Below are positions 7,715 to 17,356 of a stretch of DNA of 64,000 nt, in pieces. Under the pieces are notes generated by a model. The model saw only the letters and a program-made list of their open reading frames with translations, did not search any database and was not told the DNA's origin. Source of the DNA: CAILZL01 sp035548495 (GTDB lineage Bacteria; Pseudomonadota; Gammaproteobacteria; Steroidobacterales; Steroidobacteraceae); NCBI GenBank assembly GCA_035548495.1, contig DASZSV010000003.1:62001-126000 (forward strand). The letters run 5' to 3'. Both the position numbers and the translations under genes were made by a program. Each line of letters begins with the position of its first letter. Within the stretch, counting starts at the first letter, position 1.

Positions 7715-8764
7715 TTAGCGATACCGGCTCAGAATTTTGTCCAGCGCCTTGTGACCGGGCGTCAGTTGTTTGTAGGGAATCCTGTTCAGTGCCAGCTTTG
7801 CAGTTTCGTTGATCTCGTGAAAATCCTTGCTGCCGGGATCAACATACAACAAACCGGTGACATACTGGCCTGCGCGCTGTTTGGTGCGCAGATATTCCAT
7901 GGCATGAGCACGGCTGGTCGGATCGTAACTTTCATCCACTTTGTGCAAGCGGATGTGAGAACCATCGTGCAAGGTAATCAGCGTATCATCGCGATAATCG
8001 GCAGTGATTTCCCTGCGCAGCGGAATGTAATCGGCATGCACCGCTTCTTCGAAATGATCGCGTACATAGGAATAGCTTTTGGTGGAGCCTTCATGATCAT
8101 TGAAGGTGACGCAGGGTGACAGCACATCAATCAATGCAAAACCATTGTGTTTCAGGCCCGCCTTGATCAACGGCACCAACTGCGCCTTGTCTCCGGAAAA
8201 ACTGCGGGCAACAAAAGTTCCACCCAGTGTCAATGCCGTCAGTGCGGGATCAATGGGCGACTGCTTGTTGGCTTCTCCCTTCTTGGTGACGCTGCCAATG
8301 TCCGCAGCGGCAGAGAACTGTCCCTTGGTCAATCCATACACGCCGTTGTTTTCGCAGATATACAGCATGTTTACATTGCGGCGGATGGCATGTGCGAGTT
8401 GTCCAAACCCAATCGACAATGAATCGCCATCACCGGATACACCAATGTAATGAAGTTCGCGATTTGCCGCAGAAGCACCGCTGGCAATCGACGGCATGCG
8501 GCCATGCACGCTGTTGAAACCGTGTGCACCGCTGACAAAGTAAGCAGTGGTTTTTGACGAGCAGCCAATGCCGGACAACTTTGCCAATTGCTCGGGCGCG
8601 ATGGACAAATCCCACACCGCTTCGATGATGGCTGCGGTGACTGAATCATGACCGCAACCGGCGCATAGCGTGGACATCGCACCTTCGTAGTCGCGGCGCG
8701 TCAAGCCGAGTTCATTGCGTGGCAAATCCAGCTTGGCAATTTTTGGTTTGTTGATAAAGCTCAT
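7715..8764 (-). CDS. korB: 2-oxoacid:ferredoxin oxidoreductase, beta subunit
   Basis: A 349-residue thiamine-diphosphate-binding subunit. An early CAGCG motif (Cys34, Cys37) is followed by the TPP motif starting at GDGDS (111-115) and ending at ENNGVYGLTKG with Asn139-Asn140. The length and the H-G-R-M-P-S-I-A-S-G segment match 2-oxoglutarate:ferredoxin oxidoreductase beta subunits. With KorA it would interconvert 2-oxoglutarate and succinyl-CoA using ferredoxin; pyruvate or another 2-oxoacid cannot be excluded. It is the last of three tightly spaced genes, 18 bp after korA. Confidence 0.88.
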   Translation of the reverse strand: MSFINKPKIAKLDLPRNELGLTRRDYEGAMSTLCAGCGHDSVTAAIIEAVWDLSIAPEQLAKLSGIGCSSKTTAYFVSGAHGFNSVHGRMPSIASGASAANRELHYIGVSGDGDSLSIGFGQLAHAIRRNVNMLYICENNGVYGLTKGQFSAAADIGSVTKKGEANKQSPIDPALTALTLGGTFVARSFSGDKAQLVPLIKAGLKHNGFALIDVLSPCVTFNDHEGSTKSYSYVRDHFEEAVHADYIPLRREITADYRDDTLITLHDGSHIRLHKVDESYDPTSRAHAMEYLRTKQRAGQYVTGLLYVDPGSKDFHEINETAKLALNRIPYKQLTPGHKALDKILSRYR

Positions 8765-8782
8765 GGTCTTGCTCTCGATAAA

Positions 8783-10639
8783 TCAGGATTTGACGATGCC
8801 CAGGGCACGTCTGGGTTCCTCGTCTTCAATCACCTTGCTGATGCCATCAACAATGAACGATGCAGGAATCGGCAGGCCGCTGTAATGCAGTACTGAATAC
8901 AACTTCGATTTTTCAACGGCGGTTTCGAGAATCAGCAAACTCTTCAACTGTGCATCGCGGTTTTGTTCTACCACAAAAATCTGTTCGTGTGATTTCAGGA
9001 ATGCTTCGACTTCCTCGCCAAAAGGAAATGCGCGCACGCGCATATAATCCACATGCTGACCACGGCGTTTCAGAACATCCATGGCTTCTTGCACTGCGCC
9101 ATCGCAACTGCCCAATGAAACAATGCCAATCCTGTTATCGCCTCTGCCCTGAATGATGGCCTTCGGAACCAGCTTCTTCGCGGTATCGAATTTCCGTTTC
9201 AGGCGATCAACCACGATCTGATAATCATGCGAATCTTCAGTGTAACCGCCATATTGATTATGGCCAGAGCCACGTGTGAAAAAGGCGCCTTTCTTGCTGA
9301 CACCGGGCAGTGAACGGTAAGGAATGCCATCACCATCGTGATCATAGTAGCGCCAGAATTTCTCGATCTTGTCGAGGTCTTCCCTGCTCATCACTTTGCC
9401 GCGATCCGGCTGGTAATTGTCATCCCACTTCAAATCGGCACACATCCAGTCATTCATACCGATGTCCAGATCCTGCAATACAAACACCGGTGTTTGCAGA
9501 CGTTCGGCAAGATCAAATGACTGCACGGCAAGGTAGAAACATTCTTCGGGATTGGCCGGAAACAGCAACACATGCTTGGTATCACCATGTGAAGCATACG
9601 CCGCGGCCATGATGTCGCATTGCTGCGTGCGTGTCGGCATGCCGGTGGAAGGACCCACACGTTGCACGTCAAAAATGACGGCAGGAATTTCTGCATAGTA
9701 GGCAAGGCCGACAAACTCGCCCATCAACGATATGCCGGGACCGCTGGTGGGTGTGAACGCGCGCGCGCCATTCCATGATGCACCAATCACCATGCCGATG
9801 GCAGCAAGCTCATCTTCGGCTTGAATGATGGCGTAGTTGCGTTCGCCGGTTTCGGCATTCACGCGCCATTTCTGGCAAAAGCTCTTGAACGCATCCATCA
9901 ACGATGTTGATGGCGTAATCGGATACCAGGCGCCGACGGTCGCACCCGCGTACAAACAACCCAGCGCTGCCGTGGTATTGCCGTCGATCATCACATGGCC
10001 TTTTGTATTGTCCATGGCCTGCACACGCATTGGCAACGTGCAATTCAAATGCTCCTTTGCGTAGTTGAAGCCCATCTCCAGTGCTTTCACGTTGGAATCA
10101 AGCAGGGACTTCTTGTTGCCGTAACTGTCACCCAGCAGTGCCTTCATGATGTTGACGTCCAGATCAAGAAGCGCTGCGAGCACGCCTGCATACATGATGT
10201 TCTTGAGCAACATGCGTGCACGTACACCCTGGAAATGATCATTGCACATCTGTGCCAGCGGCACACCGAGAATGGTGATGTCATCACGCTTCAACAAGGT
10301 GGGGCGCGGCCAGCTCGAGTCATACAGCAGATAACCGCCGCTGCTCACTTCACGAATGTCCTTTGCATACGTTTCCGCATTCATTGCCACCATGATGTCC
10401 ACCCGACCGGAACGCGCCATGTACCCATCCTTGGTCACGCGGATTTCGTACCACGTTGGCAATCCCTGAATGTTGGAAGGAAAATAATTCTTACCCACCA
10501 CCGGTACGCCCATGCGGAATACGGTTTTCATCAGCAGCGAGTTTGCGCTGGCAGAGCCGGTACCGTTCACATTTGCCAGCTTGATGACGAAATCATTAAC
10601 GCGGTCCTGACCACGTTCCACATCGGTTGCTTTTTGCAT
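8783..10639 (-). CDS. korA: 2-oxoacid:ferredoxin oxidoreductase, fused gamma-alpha subunit
   Basis: A 618-residue fusion. Residues about 15-190 are the gamma domain (V-I-K-L-A-N-V-N-G-T-G-S then R-M-G-V-P-V-V-G-K-N-Y). Residues about 220-480 are the alpha pyrimidine-binding domain (GAWYPITPSTSLMDAF). A C-terminal transketolase-like domain carries I-G-I-V-S-L-G-S-C-D-G-A. Fusion of gamma and alpha is common in KorA-type enzymes of aerobes. The ATG at 10639 follows the upstream stop almost directly and has a GAG eight bases before it; an in-frame GTG at 10648 is the alternative. The partners are KorB downstream and the GltD-like flavoprotein upstream. Confidence 0.88.
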   Translation of the reverse strand: MQKATDVERGQDRVNDFVIKLANVNGTGSASANSLLMKTVFRMGVPVVGKNYFPSNIQGLPTWYEIRVTKDGYMARSGRVDIMVAMNAETYAKDIREVSSGGYLLYDSSWPRPTLLKRDDITILGVPLAQMCNDHFQGVRARMLLKNIMYAGVLAALLDLDVNIMKALLGDSYGNKKSLLDSNVKALEMGFNYAKEHLNCTLPMRVQAMDNTKGHVMIDGNTTAALGCLYAGATVGAWYPITPSTSLMDAFKSFCQKWRVNAETGERNYAIIQAEDELAAIGMVIGASWNGARAFTPTSGPGISLMGEFVGLAYYAEIPAVIFDVQRVGPSTGMPTRTQQCDIMAAAYASHGDTKHVLLFPANPEECFYLAVQSFDLAERLQTPVFVLQDLDIGMNDWMCADLKWDDNYQPDRGKVMSREDLDKIEKFWRYYDHDGDGIPYRSLPGVSKKGAFFTRGSGHNQYGGYTEDSHDYQIVVDRLKRKFDTAKKLVPKAIIQGRGDNRIGIVSLGSCDGAVQEAMDVLKRRGQHVDYMRVRAFPFGEEVEAFLKSHEQIFVVEQNRDAQLKSLLILETAVEKSKLYSVLHYSGLPIPASFIVDGISKVIEDEEPRRALGIVKS

Positions 10640-10640
10640 T

Positions 10641-12458
10641 TCAGACACTCGTGACGGAATTCAGTTTTTCTTCTGTTTGTGTTTGCGCATGGCAGGCATG
10701 CGGATGGGTGACTCTGGATTTCTGCATGTCCCACGCAAAGGTCGGACAACGCTCGGCACACAGACCACAGTGCACACAGAGATTTTCATCCTTGATCATC
10801 ACACGACCTGTTTGTTTCAGCGGTGCGGATACAAACAATGACTGCTCGGTGTTTATTGCGGCAATCTTCAAGCTGTTGCGCAGTGTGACTTCATCAGCAT
10901 TGGGCGTGATGGCCAGACAATCCACCGGACAAATATCAATGCAGGCATCGCATTCAATACACAGCTTCGGTTCAAACACCGTTTGTACATCGCAGTTGAG
11001 ACAGCGCTGCACTTCGGTGGCAATCTGTTCGGCATCAAAACCCAGTTCCACTTCAATGTTGATTTTCTTGAAGCGTTCTTTCAGGCTGACATGCGGCATC
11101 AACCGGCGTTCAGCCGGATTGAATTCGTTCTTGTACGCCCATTCGTGAATACCCATTTTGCGGCTGGACAGCTTCATCATCGGCGCAGGACGTTGATTCA
11201 CCGGTTTGCCATTGCAGTACTGATGAATGGAAATCGCTGCCTGATGACCATGTTCAACCGCCCAGATGATGTTCTTGGGACCGAAGGCTGCATCACCACC
11301 AAAGAACACTTCAGCACGTGTGGATTGAAATGTCACCTTGTCGGTGACCGGCACATGCCACTTGTCAAACTGGATACCGATGTCTGTTTCGATCCACGGA
11401 AAGGCATTTTCCTGACCGATGGCAAGAATCACATCATCGCATTCGATCAGCACTTCGCCCGCAACTTTTTCCGAAATGATTTTGTCGCCATTCATTTCAT
11501 ATTCCATTTTTTCGAACATCATGCCGGCCAGTTTACCGTCGCGAATGACGAAAGATTTGGGCGAATGATTGACCACGATTTCCACATGCTCTTCTTCGGC
11601 ATCTTCCAGTTCCCACACCGATGCCTTGAAGAATTGTCGCGGTTTGCGTGCCATGACCTTCACATTTTTTGCACCCAGCCGCAATGAACTGCGGCAACAG
11701 TCCATCGCCGTATTGCCCACACCGATGATCAATACACGTTCGCCAATGTTGTTGATGTGACCAAAGGCAATGGATTCCAGCCAGTCAATGCCAATGTGAA
11801 TGCGATCCGTTTCATTGCGTCCCGGCAACTCGAGATTCTTGCCCTTGGGCGCGCCCGTGCCAACGAATACGGCATCGAACTGCTTGCTGTCGAGCAATGC
11901 CTTCATGCTGTTTACCGGCGAATTCAGTTTCAGTTCCACGCCACCACGATTCGTGATGTAACCGATTTCTTCATCCAGCACTTCGGCGGGCAGACGAAAC
12001 GAAGGAATGTTGGTGCGCATCAGGCCGCCAGCCTGTCCCCATTTCTCGAAGATGGTGACTTCATATCCCAATGGCGCAAGATCACTCGCCACCGTCAATG
12101 AGGCCGGACCGGCACCAATGCATGCAATGCGTTTGCCATTCTTTTTGCCGGGAATGATGGGCAGCAACTCCTCCACATCATCGCGATGATCTGCAGCAAC
12201 GCGCTTCAACCGGCAAATCGCCACCGGCTTATCTTCAACGCGACCGCGACGACAGGCAGGTTCACAGGGGCGATCACACACACGTCCCAGAATGCCGGGA
12301 AACACATTGGATTCGCGATTGACCAGGTAGGCCTCGGTAAACAATCCCTGTGCAATCAGGCGTATGTACTCCGGCACATCGGTATGTGCGGGACAGGCCC
12401 ATTGACAGTCAACTACTCGATGATAATAGCTGGGGTCCTGAGTGTTGCTCGGCTCCAC
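10641..12458 (-). CDS. GltD-like FAD/NAD(P) oxidoreductase with C-terminal ferredoxin domain
   Basis: A protein of about 605 residues. The N-terminal cysteine motifs C-Q-W-A-C-P and C-D-R-P-C-E-P-A-C-R-R-G are the 4Fe-4S-binding dihydroprymidine-dehydrogenase/GltD-type domain. The dinucleotide fold ACIGAGPASLTVASDL and a second one, VLIIGVGNTAMDC, follow. The C-terminus has clusters C-I-E-C-D-A-C-I-D-I-C-P and C-V-H-C-G-L-C-A-E-R-C-P for two 4Fe-4S centres. Position directly before korAB suggests that it moves electrons between ferredoxin or KorAB and NAD(P)H. The start is uncertain: GTG at 12458 has a nearby GAG; GTG 12488 and TTG 12521 are also in frame. Confidence 0.82.
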   Translation of the reverse strand: MEPSNTQDPSYYHRVVDCQWACPAHTDVPEYIRLIAQGLFTEAYLVNRESNVFPGILGRVCDRPCEPACRRGRVEDKPVAICRLKRVAADHRDDVEELLPIIPGKKNGKRIACIGAGPASLTVASDLAPLGYEVTIFEKWGQAGGLMRTNIPSFRLPAEVLDEEIGYITNRGGVELKLNSPVNSMKALLDSKQFDAVFVGTGAPKGKNLELPGRNETDRIHIGIDWLESIAFGHINNIGERVLIIGVGNTAMDCCRSSLRLGAKNVKVMARKPRQFFKASVWELEDAEEEHVEIVVNHSPKSFVIRDGKLAGMMFEKMEYEMNGDKIISEKVAGEVLIECDDVILAIGQENAFPWIETDIGIQFDKWHVPVTDKVTFQSTRAEVFFGGDAAFGPKNIIWAVEHGHQAAISIHQYCNGKPVNQRPAPMMKLSSRKMGIHEWAYKNEFNPAERRLMPHVSLKERFKKINIEVELGFDAEQIATEVQRCLNCDVQTVFEPKLCIECDACIDICPVDCLAITPNADEVTLRNSLKIAAINTEQSLFVSAPLKQTGRVMIKDENLCVHCGLCAERCPTFAWDMQKSRVTHPHACHAQTQTEEKLNSVTSV

Positions 12459-12651
12459 GATAGTATTCTCTGACTTGGTACGCGTCACTGCAGACCACGC
12501 CCGTGGGGTAGGCGCAGACAATCACCGCTGCGCAGCCAATGCTGCACATCCCCCGGATTTTTTAGTGGCGCAAATGGTTAGCCTTTGGTGCAAGAAAAGC
12601 AAGTGTCGTTTCATCAACCCTTGCGAAAACGTCACGAGGGATAGGAAATCC

Positions 12652-13353
12652 TCAGACTTTCAGTCCTTTGAAATCCTGTGCAGCATAGAATCGTCCACTG
12701 GATCCGTTGTCATTCAGCAATACCGGCACCAGCATGCCGGGAATGACGGTTGATACTTCTTCCCACGCGTCGGGGCCGCCGAGATCGGTTTTTATCCAGC
12801 CCGGATCAATATGATTAACCAGCACGTTGCTGCCTTTGAATTCCACCGCCAGATCCTGCGTGTATTTATCCACCGCCGCTTTTGATGCGCTGTAAGGAGC
12901 GAGGTTGGGCTGATCCTTTATACCCGATGTGACATTGACTATGCGTCCATAGCCGCGTTGACGCATGCCGGGTCCAAATGCGGCGCACAGTTGCGCCATG
13001 GCAAACAAGTTCACCTGAAACGTCTGCAACCATTCCTGCGGTGAAAATTCAAACACGGATTTGGAAGTGTTGGTGATGGCCGCATTGTTGTAAAGAATGT
13101 CGACGTTACCCGGTCCGCTTTTCACGCCTGCGATGACTGCTTCAATGCCTGTTTGTGTCGCAAGCTCACCGGCAACGCAATGTGTTTGTATACCCAGCTT
13201 TTTAATTTGTTCATTGATTGTGCTCAAATGATCCAGCGTTCGTGCATGCAAGACCACATTGCATCCACGCTCCGCCAGCGCCACTACAATCGCGCGGCCG
13301 ATGCCGCGACTGGAGCCTGTCACCAATGCCCATTTGCCGTTGAGAGTTTTCAT
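12652..13353 (-). CDS. Short-chain dehydrogenase/reductase
   Basis: A 233-residue classical SDR. The cofactor motif TGSSRGIG is at 12-19, NNAA at 89-92, and the catalytic triad is Ser143, Tyr154 and Lys158 (YSASK). His/Arg residues after beta-2 (LHARTLDHL) suggest NADP(H) preference. The substrate is unknown. It lies upstream of the Kor operon on the same strand with a gap of nearly 200 bp, so it may be transcribed separately. A repeat-rich region lies upstream of it. Confidence 0.85.
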   Translation of the reverse strand: MKTLNGKWALVTGSSRGIGRAIVVALAERGCNVVLHARTLDHLSTINEQIKKLGIQTHCVAGELATQTGIEAVIAGVKSGPGNVDILYNNAAITNTSKSVFEFSPQEWLQTFQVNLFAMAQLCAAFGPGMRQRGYGRIVNVTSGIKDQPNLAPYSASKAAVDKYTQDLAVEFKGSNVLVNHIDPGWIKTDLGGPDAWEEVSTVIPGMLVPVLLNDNGSSGRFYAAQDFKGLKV

Positions 13354-13759
13354 TTGTCATCATCCAAAATATTCATTGCCTTAGAAATGGCTCAACACTC
13401 GAATAATCTGATGGGTCATACCCGCGAAGGCAGGCATCCAGTAAAACAATTTTCAACTGAATTCCCGTTTTCACGGGAATGACGCAGCATAGCCGTTGCG
13501 TATTCGCCATTTGTAACGGTACTACAAGAATTTTGTTAGGTATAACATTGGTTGCCAAAATGAACTTCACAACAGCAGTGGGCAATCAATTTACCTCTTT
13601 CCCTGAGGGGCGAACGACGACATCTTTTCATTGTGAGTGCCAGTGCAGGACAGCACTGGCTGGAGCCGGCGATGAAGTCGCCTTCGACGGAGTCAGGTGA
13701 AGGGTAAAAGGATGACAAGGAATTCCAGCAATTAATTACGCGCGTAACTTACGCGAAGC
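13354..13759. repeat. Repeat-rich gap between SDR and epimerase genes
   Basis: No gene is supported. At 13411-13485 there is a copy of the CGTCATTCCCGCG-type element (GGTCATACCCGCG on the left, TTCACGGGAATGACG on the right, TCCAG next to the left arm). At about 13590-13700 is a second repeat type with CCCTGAGGGG and a GGCGATGAAGTCGCC palindrome. It resembles part of the element found in the symporter-phosphorylase gap near 17160-17340. Confidence 0.6.
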
Positions 13760-14986
13760 TCAGGCCTTCTCAAGATACCTCACCGCTTCCATCATCGCGC
13801 GGCCATTGTGATACGGGCATTTCCAGAAACCAACTTTATAATGTTCCTTGCCCTCGGTTTTGCCGTTATCAGCAAGCCAGAACCATTCGCCATTGACGTG
13901 ATCAATCTGATGCTGCTTGATGAATTGCCAGATTCCTTCAGCGGCAACGAAATAACGTCCATCATGTGTCTTCACATAGGCAAACAGAAAGCCGACCAGT
14001 GCTTCGGCCTGTACCCACCACATGGATGATTTGTCGATGGATTTGGTTTCGAAATCGTAAGCGTTCCACAGTTGACCATTGTCTGCGAGCGCTTCTTTGG
14101 TAGTTACTTCGACAACCTTTAACAAAGTTGGTATCAGCTTCCCGGTGTATTCCGCATCGCCGAGCGACTCCAGTGCCCTGGCAATCAGCCACGCTGCTTC
14201 GATGTCATGTCCATAGGTGTAGCCGGGTGAAAAATCCTTCCACTGCATGTCCATGAACATGCGCAGATGGTGATTGTCACGATTGATCATGAAGCGGTCA
14301 AACATCTGTATGCTGTAACGCAGCGCCGCTTTCACTTCGGTCACCGGATACACATCATGCAATGCTGTGTAGGCTTCCAGCACATGCAGATGTGTGTTCT
14401 GTGACTTTGGATAGTTCAGGTCGATATTACTCAGCCGCCAGTCGTCAACAGGACTCCAGTCGCGTGCAAATGCTTCGAGATAACCCTGATCCCTGTCATC
14501 AATGGCCCTTGATTCAAGCAGCTTAAATAGCTGCAAGGCATGATCCAGTGCTTCACGATCATGATTCAGCTTGAAGTAAGCGCTCAATGCATAAATGGTG
14601 AAAGCCTGCGCATACACCTGTTTGCGCGTATTCACCGGCCGTCCATTCACATCCATTTCCCAGTACATGCCACCGTATTCAGTATCGAGAAAATGCTGAA
14701 TGATGTATTCATAAGCCCGCGTAGCGCACTCGCGATACCTTGTATTGTTTGCTTCACCAGTGGTATGCAATGCAGTCTCGCTGAAAAACCAAAGAATGCG
14801 TGCATTGAGAATGATGCCCTTGTTGGCATTGCTCACCGCATTGTTGCGTGCGTCCACTTCACCATGAAAGCCGCCATATGTGTGATCGACGGCGTGAACT
14901 GACCACCAGTCGGCAATCGACAGCAGTTCTTTGTGAAATTCAATTTTAAGAGCAGCAATGTTTGCCGCCTGATTTGATCTGTCCAC
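13760..14986 (-). CDS. AGE-family cellobiose 2-epimerase
   Basis: A 408-residue N-acylglucosamine 2-epimerase-fold protein, most like cellobiose 2-epimerases. Family marks are Y-G-G-F-H-G-E near residue 38, G-G-M-Y-W-E-M-D, YTYGHDIEAAW with a catalytic His, and W-K-C-P-Y-H-N-G-R near the C-terminus with the second catalytic His. Such enzymes convert the reducing-end glucose of cellobiose, or mannose of beta-1,4-mannobiose, at C2. Next to a mannosylglucose phosphorylase, the likely job is mannobiose to 4-O-mannosylglucose. The start is GTG, with no ATG in the N-terminal region. It is divergent from the symporter gene. Confidence 0.88.
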   Translation of the reverse strand: MDRSNQAANIAALKIEFHKELLSIADWWSVHAVDHTYGGFHGEVDARNNAVSNANKGIILNARILWFFSETALHTTGEANNTRYRECATRAYEYIIQHFLDTEYGGMYWEMDVNGRPVNTRKQVYAQAFTIYALSAYFKLNHDREALDHALQLFKLLESRAIDDRDQGYLEAFARDWSPVDDWRLSNIDLNYPKSQNTHLHVLEAYTALHDVYPVTEVKAALRYSIQMFDRFMINRDNHHLRMFMDMQWKDFSPGYTYGHDIEAAWLIARALESLGDAEYTGKLIPTLLKVVEVTTKEALADNGQLWNAYDFETKSIDKSSMWWVQAEALVGFLFAYVKTHDGRYFVAAEGIWQFIKQHQIDHVNGEWFWLADNGKTEGKEHYKVGFWKCPYHNGRAMMEAVRYLEKA

Positions 14987-15095
14987 TCGCCGTATTCTCG
15001 ATGTCAGTTTAATGATGCTGTGTGCATGTCACTGTAGCAATGTACTGTTGTTCATGCAGCAGTTTTTGATTTTTGCATGGCTTTTGTCAAACGAA

Positions 15096-15109
15096 TGATA
15101 ACGTTAAAA
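15096..15109. promoter_or_regulatory. LacI-family-like operator half-palindrome
   Basis: TGATAACGTTAAAA contains the perfect 8-bp palindrome TAACGTTA (15099-15106) and a complete left half of the TGATAACG/CGTTATCA type used by several LacI-family sugar regulators. It lies in the 259-bp divergent region between the epimerase and symporter genes, a natural place for control of both. No LacI gene lies in the window. A single site with one good half is weak evidence. Confidence 0.35.
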
Positions 15110-15245
15110 CTCCGGGGAAAACCGGGGATATGCAGTTGTTACTGTTATCTCGCAGGTTCAGTGGCTTTATTTTCAACGGCAGTTTATTCTTCGCCAACTT
15201 TGACCCGAACACTGAATAACTACAATTCAAATCCGGAACGCATTC

Positions 15246-17150
15246 ATGAATCTTCCATTGCTTGATATCTGCATCGTGCTGGCGTTTATCTGCTCCACGG
15301 TGTTCGTCGGATTCTGGGTGTCTGCGCGAGCCTCGCGTGACATGAACAGCTACTTTCTTGGCGGCAACCAGCTCAAGTGGTACATGCTGGGTTTGTCGAA
15401 TGCTTCCGGCATGTTTGATATTTCCGGCACCATGTGGCTGGTATATCTGTTGTTCGTTTACGGCGTGTCCAGTGTTTTCATACCGTGGCTGTGGCCCACC
15501 TTCAATCAAATCTTTCTGATGGTGTTTTTGGCCACTTGGTTGCGCCGTTCCGGTGTGATGACGGGCGCAGAGTGGATCATCTTCCGCTTTGGCGATGGCC
15601 GTGGCGCGCGCATGTCCAACATCATTGTTGTCGCATTCGCATTGGTGAATGTCATCGGCTTTCTCGCTTATGGATTTATCGGCATCGGCAAGTTTGCATC
15701 GGTGTTCTTTCCGTGGAAACTGTCCAGCGATCCGCACATGAATGATGTGTATTACGGACTGGGCATGATTGCCATCACCACCTTCTACATCATCAAGGGT
15801 GGAATGTTCTCCGTGGTATTCACCGAAGTATTCCAGTTCATCGTTACCACCATTGCCAGCATCGGCGTCGGCATCGTCGCAATGAATCATGTCTCGCCAG
15901 AGACCATTGCCGCCATTGTGCCGCCGGGCTGGGACAGCATTGCCGTGCACTGGCACTTGAATGTGGACTGGGGGCAGCGATTGATCGCTGCCAATCAGAA
16001 GATCGCTGATGATGGTTATTCGATGTTCGGCATTTTCTTCATGCTCATGCTGTTCAAGGGCGTGTTGCTCAGTCTTGCCGGACCCGCGCCCAACTACGAC
16101 ATGCAACGTGTGCTGTCCACGCAATCACCCAAGGAAGCCGCGAAGATGAGTGGCTTTGTCACCGTGGTGCTGATGTTCCCGCGTTACATGCTGATCGCCG
16201 GTTTGACTGTGCTGGCGCTGGGGTTTTTCATGAATGATCTGCGCGCCATGGGATCGAATGTGGACTTTGAACAGATATTGCCCTTCGTGCTTCGCAACTA
16301 CATTCCCAGTGGCTTGCTGGGCTTGTTGATTGCCGGTTTGCTGGCGGCCTTCATGTCCAACTTTGCAGCCACCGTGAATGCGGCGCCGGCGTATGTGGTG
16401 AATGACATCTACAAGCGTTACATCAATCCCGATGCGCCGCCCAAGCGCTATGTATACATGAGTTACATTGTATCGCTGGTGTTTATCGTCATTGGTGTAT
16501 GTATTGGATTGTTCATTCCCAGTTTGAATACGGTCATTCAGTGGATCGTCAGTGGTTTGTATGGCGGTTATACCGCATCGAATGTACTTAAATGGTACTG
16601 GTGGCGTTTCAACGCTTACGGCTATTTCTGGGGCATGGCGATTGGCATCGTGCTCGCATTAAGCCTTGCTGTGCCGAATATTAATCATGCCATCGCACAT
16701 CTGATATCGCTGGATAAGGTGGATTTCATATACGCGTTCCCCGTATTGTTACTGATCTGCGTGATTACCTGCGTGGTTGCCTCATTGATGACACCTGCCA
16801 CCGAAGCAGCTTTGCTCAAGAAGTTTTATCTGAAAGTACGTCCCTGGGGCTTCTGGAAGCCTATTCATGATTTGTGTGCGGTGGACCATCCTCAGTTAAT
16901 GAAGAACAGCAATTTTCTGCGCGACATGGTGAATGTCATTGTTGGCATTGCGTGGCAGACTGCACTGGTGGCGGCACCGATATTCCTGGTTATTCGTCAC
17001 TGGAATGAATTCTTCATTGCCATGGGTATTGCCGTTGCGGCGACCTTGTTCCTGTGGCGCAACTGGTATGTGCACTTGCAGGATTATCCGGCGGATACAC
17101 CGGCGGAGTTGCTGGTGGGCACGGCCGATGAGAAGTTGTTGAAGAGATGA
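15246..17150 (+). CDS. Sodium:solute symporter (SSS family), probable disaccharide importer
   Basis: A 634-residue membrane protein with about 14 hydrophobic segments, within the size range of SGLT-like sodium:sugar symporters. It opens with LLDICIVLAFICSTVFVGFW, followed by A-S-R-D-M-N-S-Y-F-L-G-G-N, the typical SSS linker, then N-A-S-G-M-F-D-I-S-G. A long C-terminal extension contains two more membrane segments. SSS genes accompany epimerase/GH130 pairs in mannan-using bacteria. It precedes the mannosylglucose phosphorylase on the same strand and is divergent from the epimerase, so uptake of mannobiose or a related disaccharide is inferred. Specificity is not visible in sequence. Confidence 0.85.
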   Translation: MNLPLLDICIVLAFICSTVFVGFWVSARASRDMNSYFLGGNQLKWYMLGLSNASGMFDISGTMWLVYLLFVYGVSSVFIPWLWPTFNQIFLMVFLATWLRRSGVMTGAEWIIFRFGDGRGARMSNIIVVAFALVNVIGFLAYGFIGIGKFASVFFPWKLSSDPHMNDVYYGLGMIAITTFYIIKGGMFSVVFTEVFQFIVTTIASIGVGIVAMNHVSPETIAAIVPPGWDSIAVHWHLNVDWGQRLIAANQKIADDGYSMFGIFFMLMLFKGVLLSLAGPAPNYDMQRVLSTQSPKEAAKMSGFVTVVLMFPRYMLIAGLTVLALGFFMNDLRAMGSNVDFEQILPFVLRNYIPSGLLGLLIAGLLAAFMSNFAATVNAAPAYVVNDIYKRYINPDAPPKRYVYMSYIVSLVFIVIGVCIGLFIPSLNTVIQWIVSGLYGGYTASNVLKWYWWRFNAYGYFWGMAIGIVLALSLAVPNINHAIAHLISLDKVDFIYAFPVLLLICVITCVVASLMTPATEAALLKKFYLKVRPWGFWKPIHDLCAVDHPQLMKNSNFLRDMVNVIVGIAWQTALVAAPIFLVIRHWNEFFIAMGIAVAATLFLWRNWYVHLQDYPADTPAELLVGTADEKLLKR

Positions 17151-17159
17151 ATCTATCTT

Positions 17160-17340
17160 GCTCCACTTGAGGGAGCGGGTGTGTGTACAAGTTAGTTGAT
17201 AGGCTGGATGCAACGTCCTCTCTCCCCTTGAGGGAGAGAGACAGACAGAGTGAGGGGTGTAATTTTGTTGAAAACAAAATTATTGTTCTTAACCGCTCAC
17301 CCCCGGCCCCTCTCCCTCAAGGGGAGAGGGGAGTTTTCTT
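17160..17340. repeat. MITE-like inverted repeat inside the SSS-GH130 operon
   Basis: A palindromic element with arms CTCTCTCCCCTTGAGGGAGA (from about 17218) and CCCTCTCCCTCAAGGGGAGA (from about 17309). Each arm is itself a small palindrome. The inner ends are GAGTGAGGGG and CGCTCACCCCC, and the centre is AT-rich. A further related fragment (CCACTTGAGGGAGC) starts near 17163. It separates the symporter stop from the phosphorylase start by 206 bp, so transcripts crossing it would form a large hairpin. Related fragments occur near 13590 and 21505. Confidence 0.75.
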
Positions 17341-17356
17341 ACTTAGGTATTCGTCG

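Noticed and set aside
12530..12651. Possible terminator for the SDR gene
   Set aside because: Only weak, imperfect pairing near GAGGGATAGGAAATCCTC without a T run.
15087..16124. Long minus-strand open frame opposite the SSS symporter
   Set aside because: His/Gln-rich antisense product with no domain; the plus strand encodes a clear membrane transporter.
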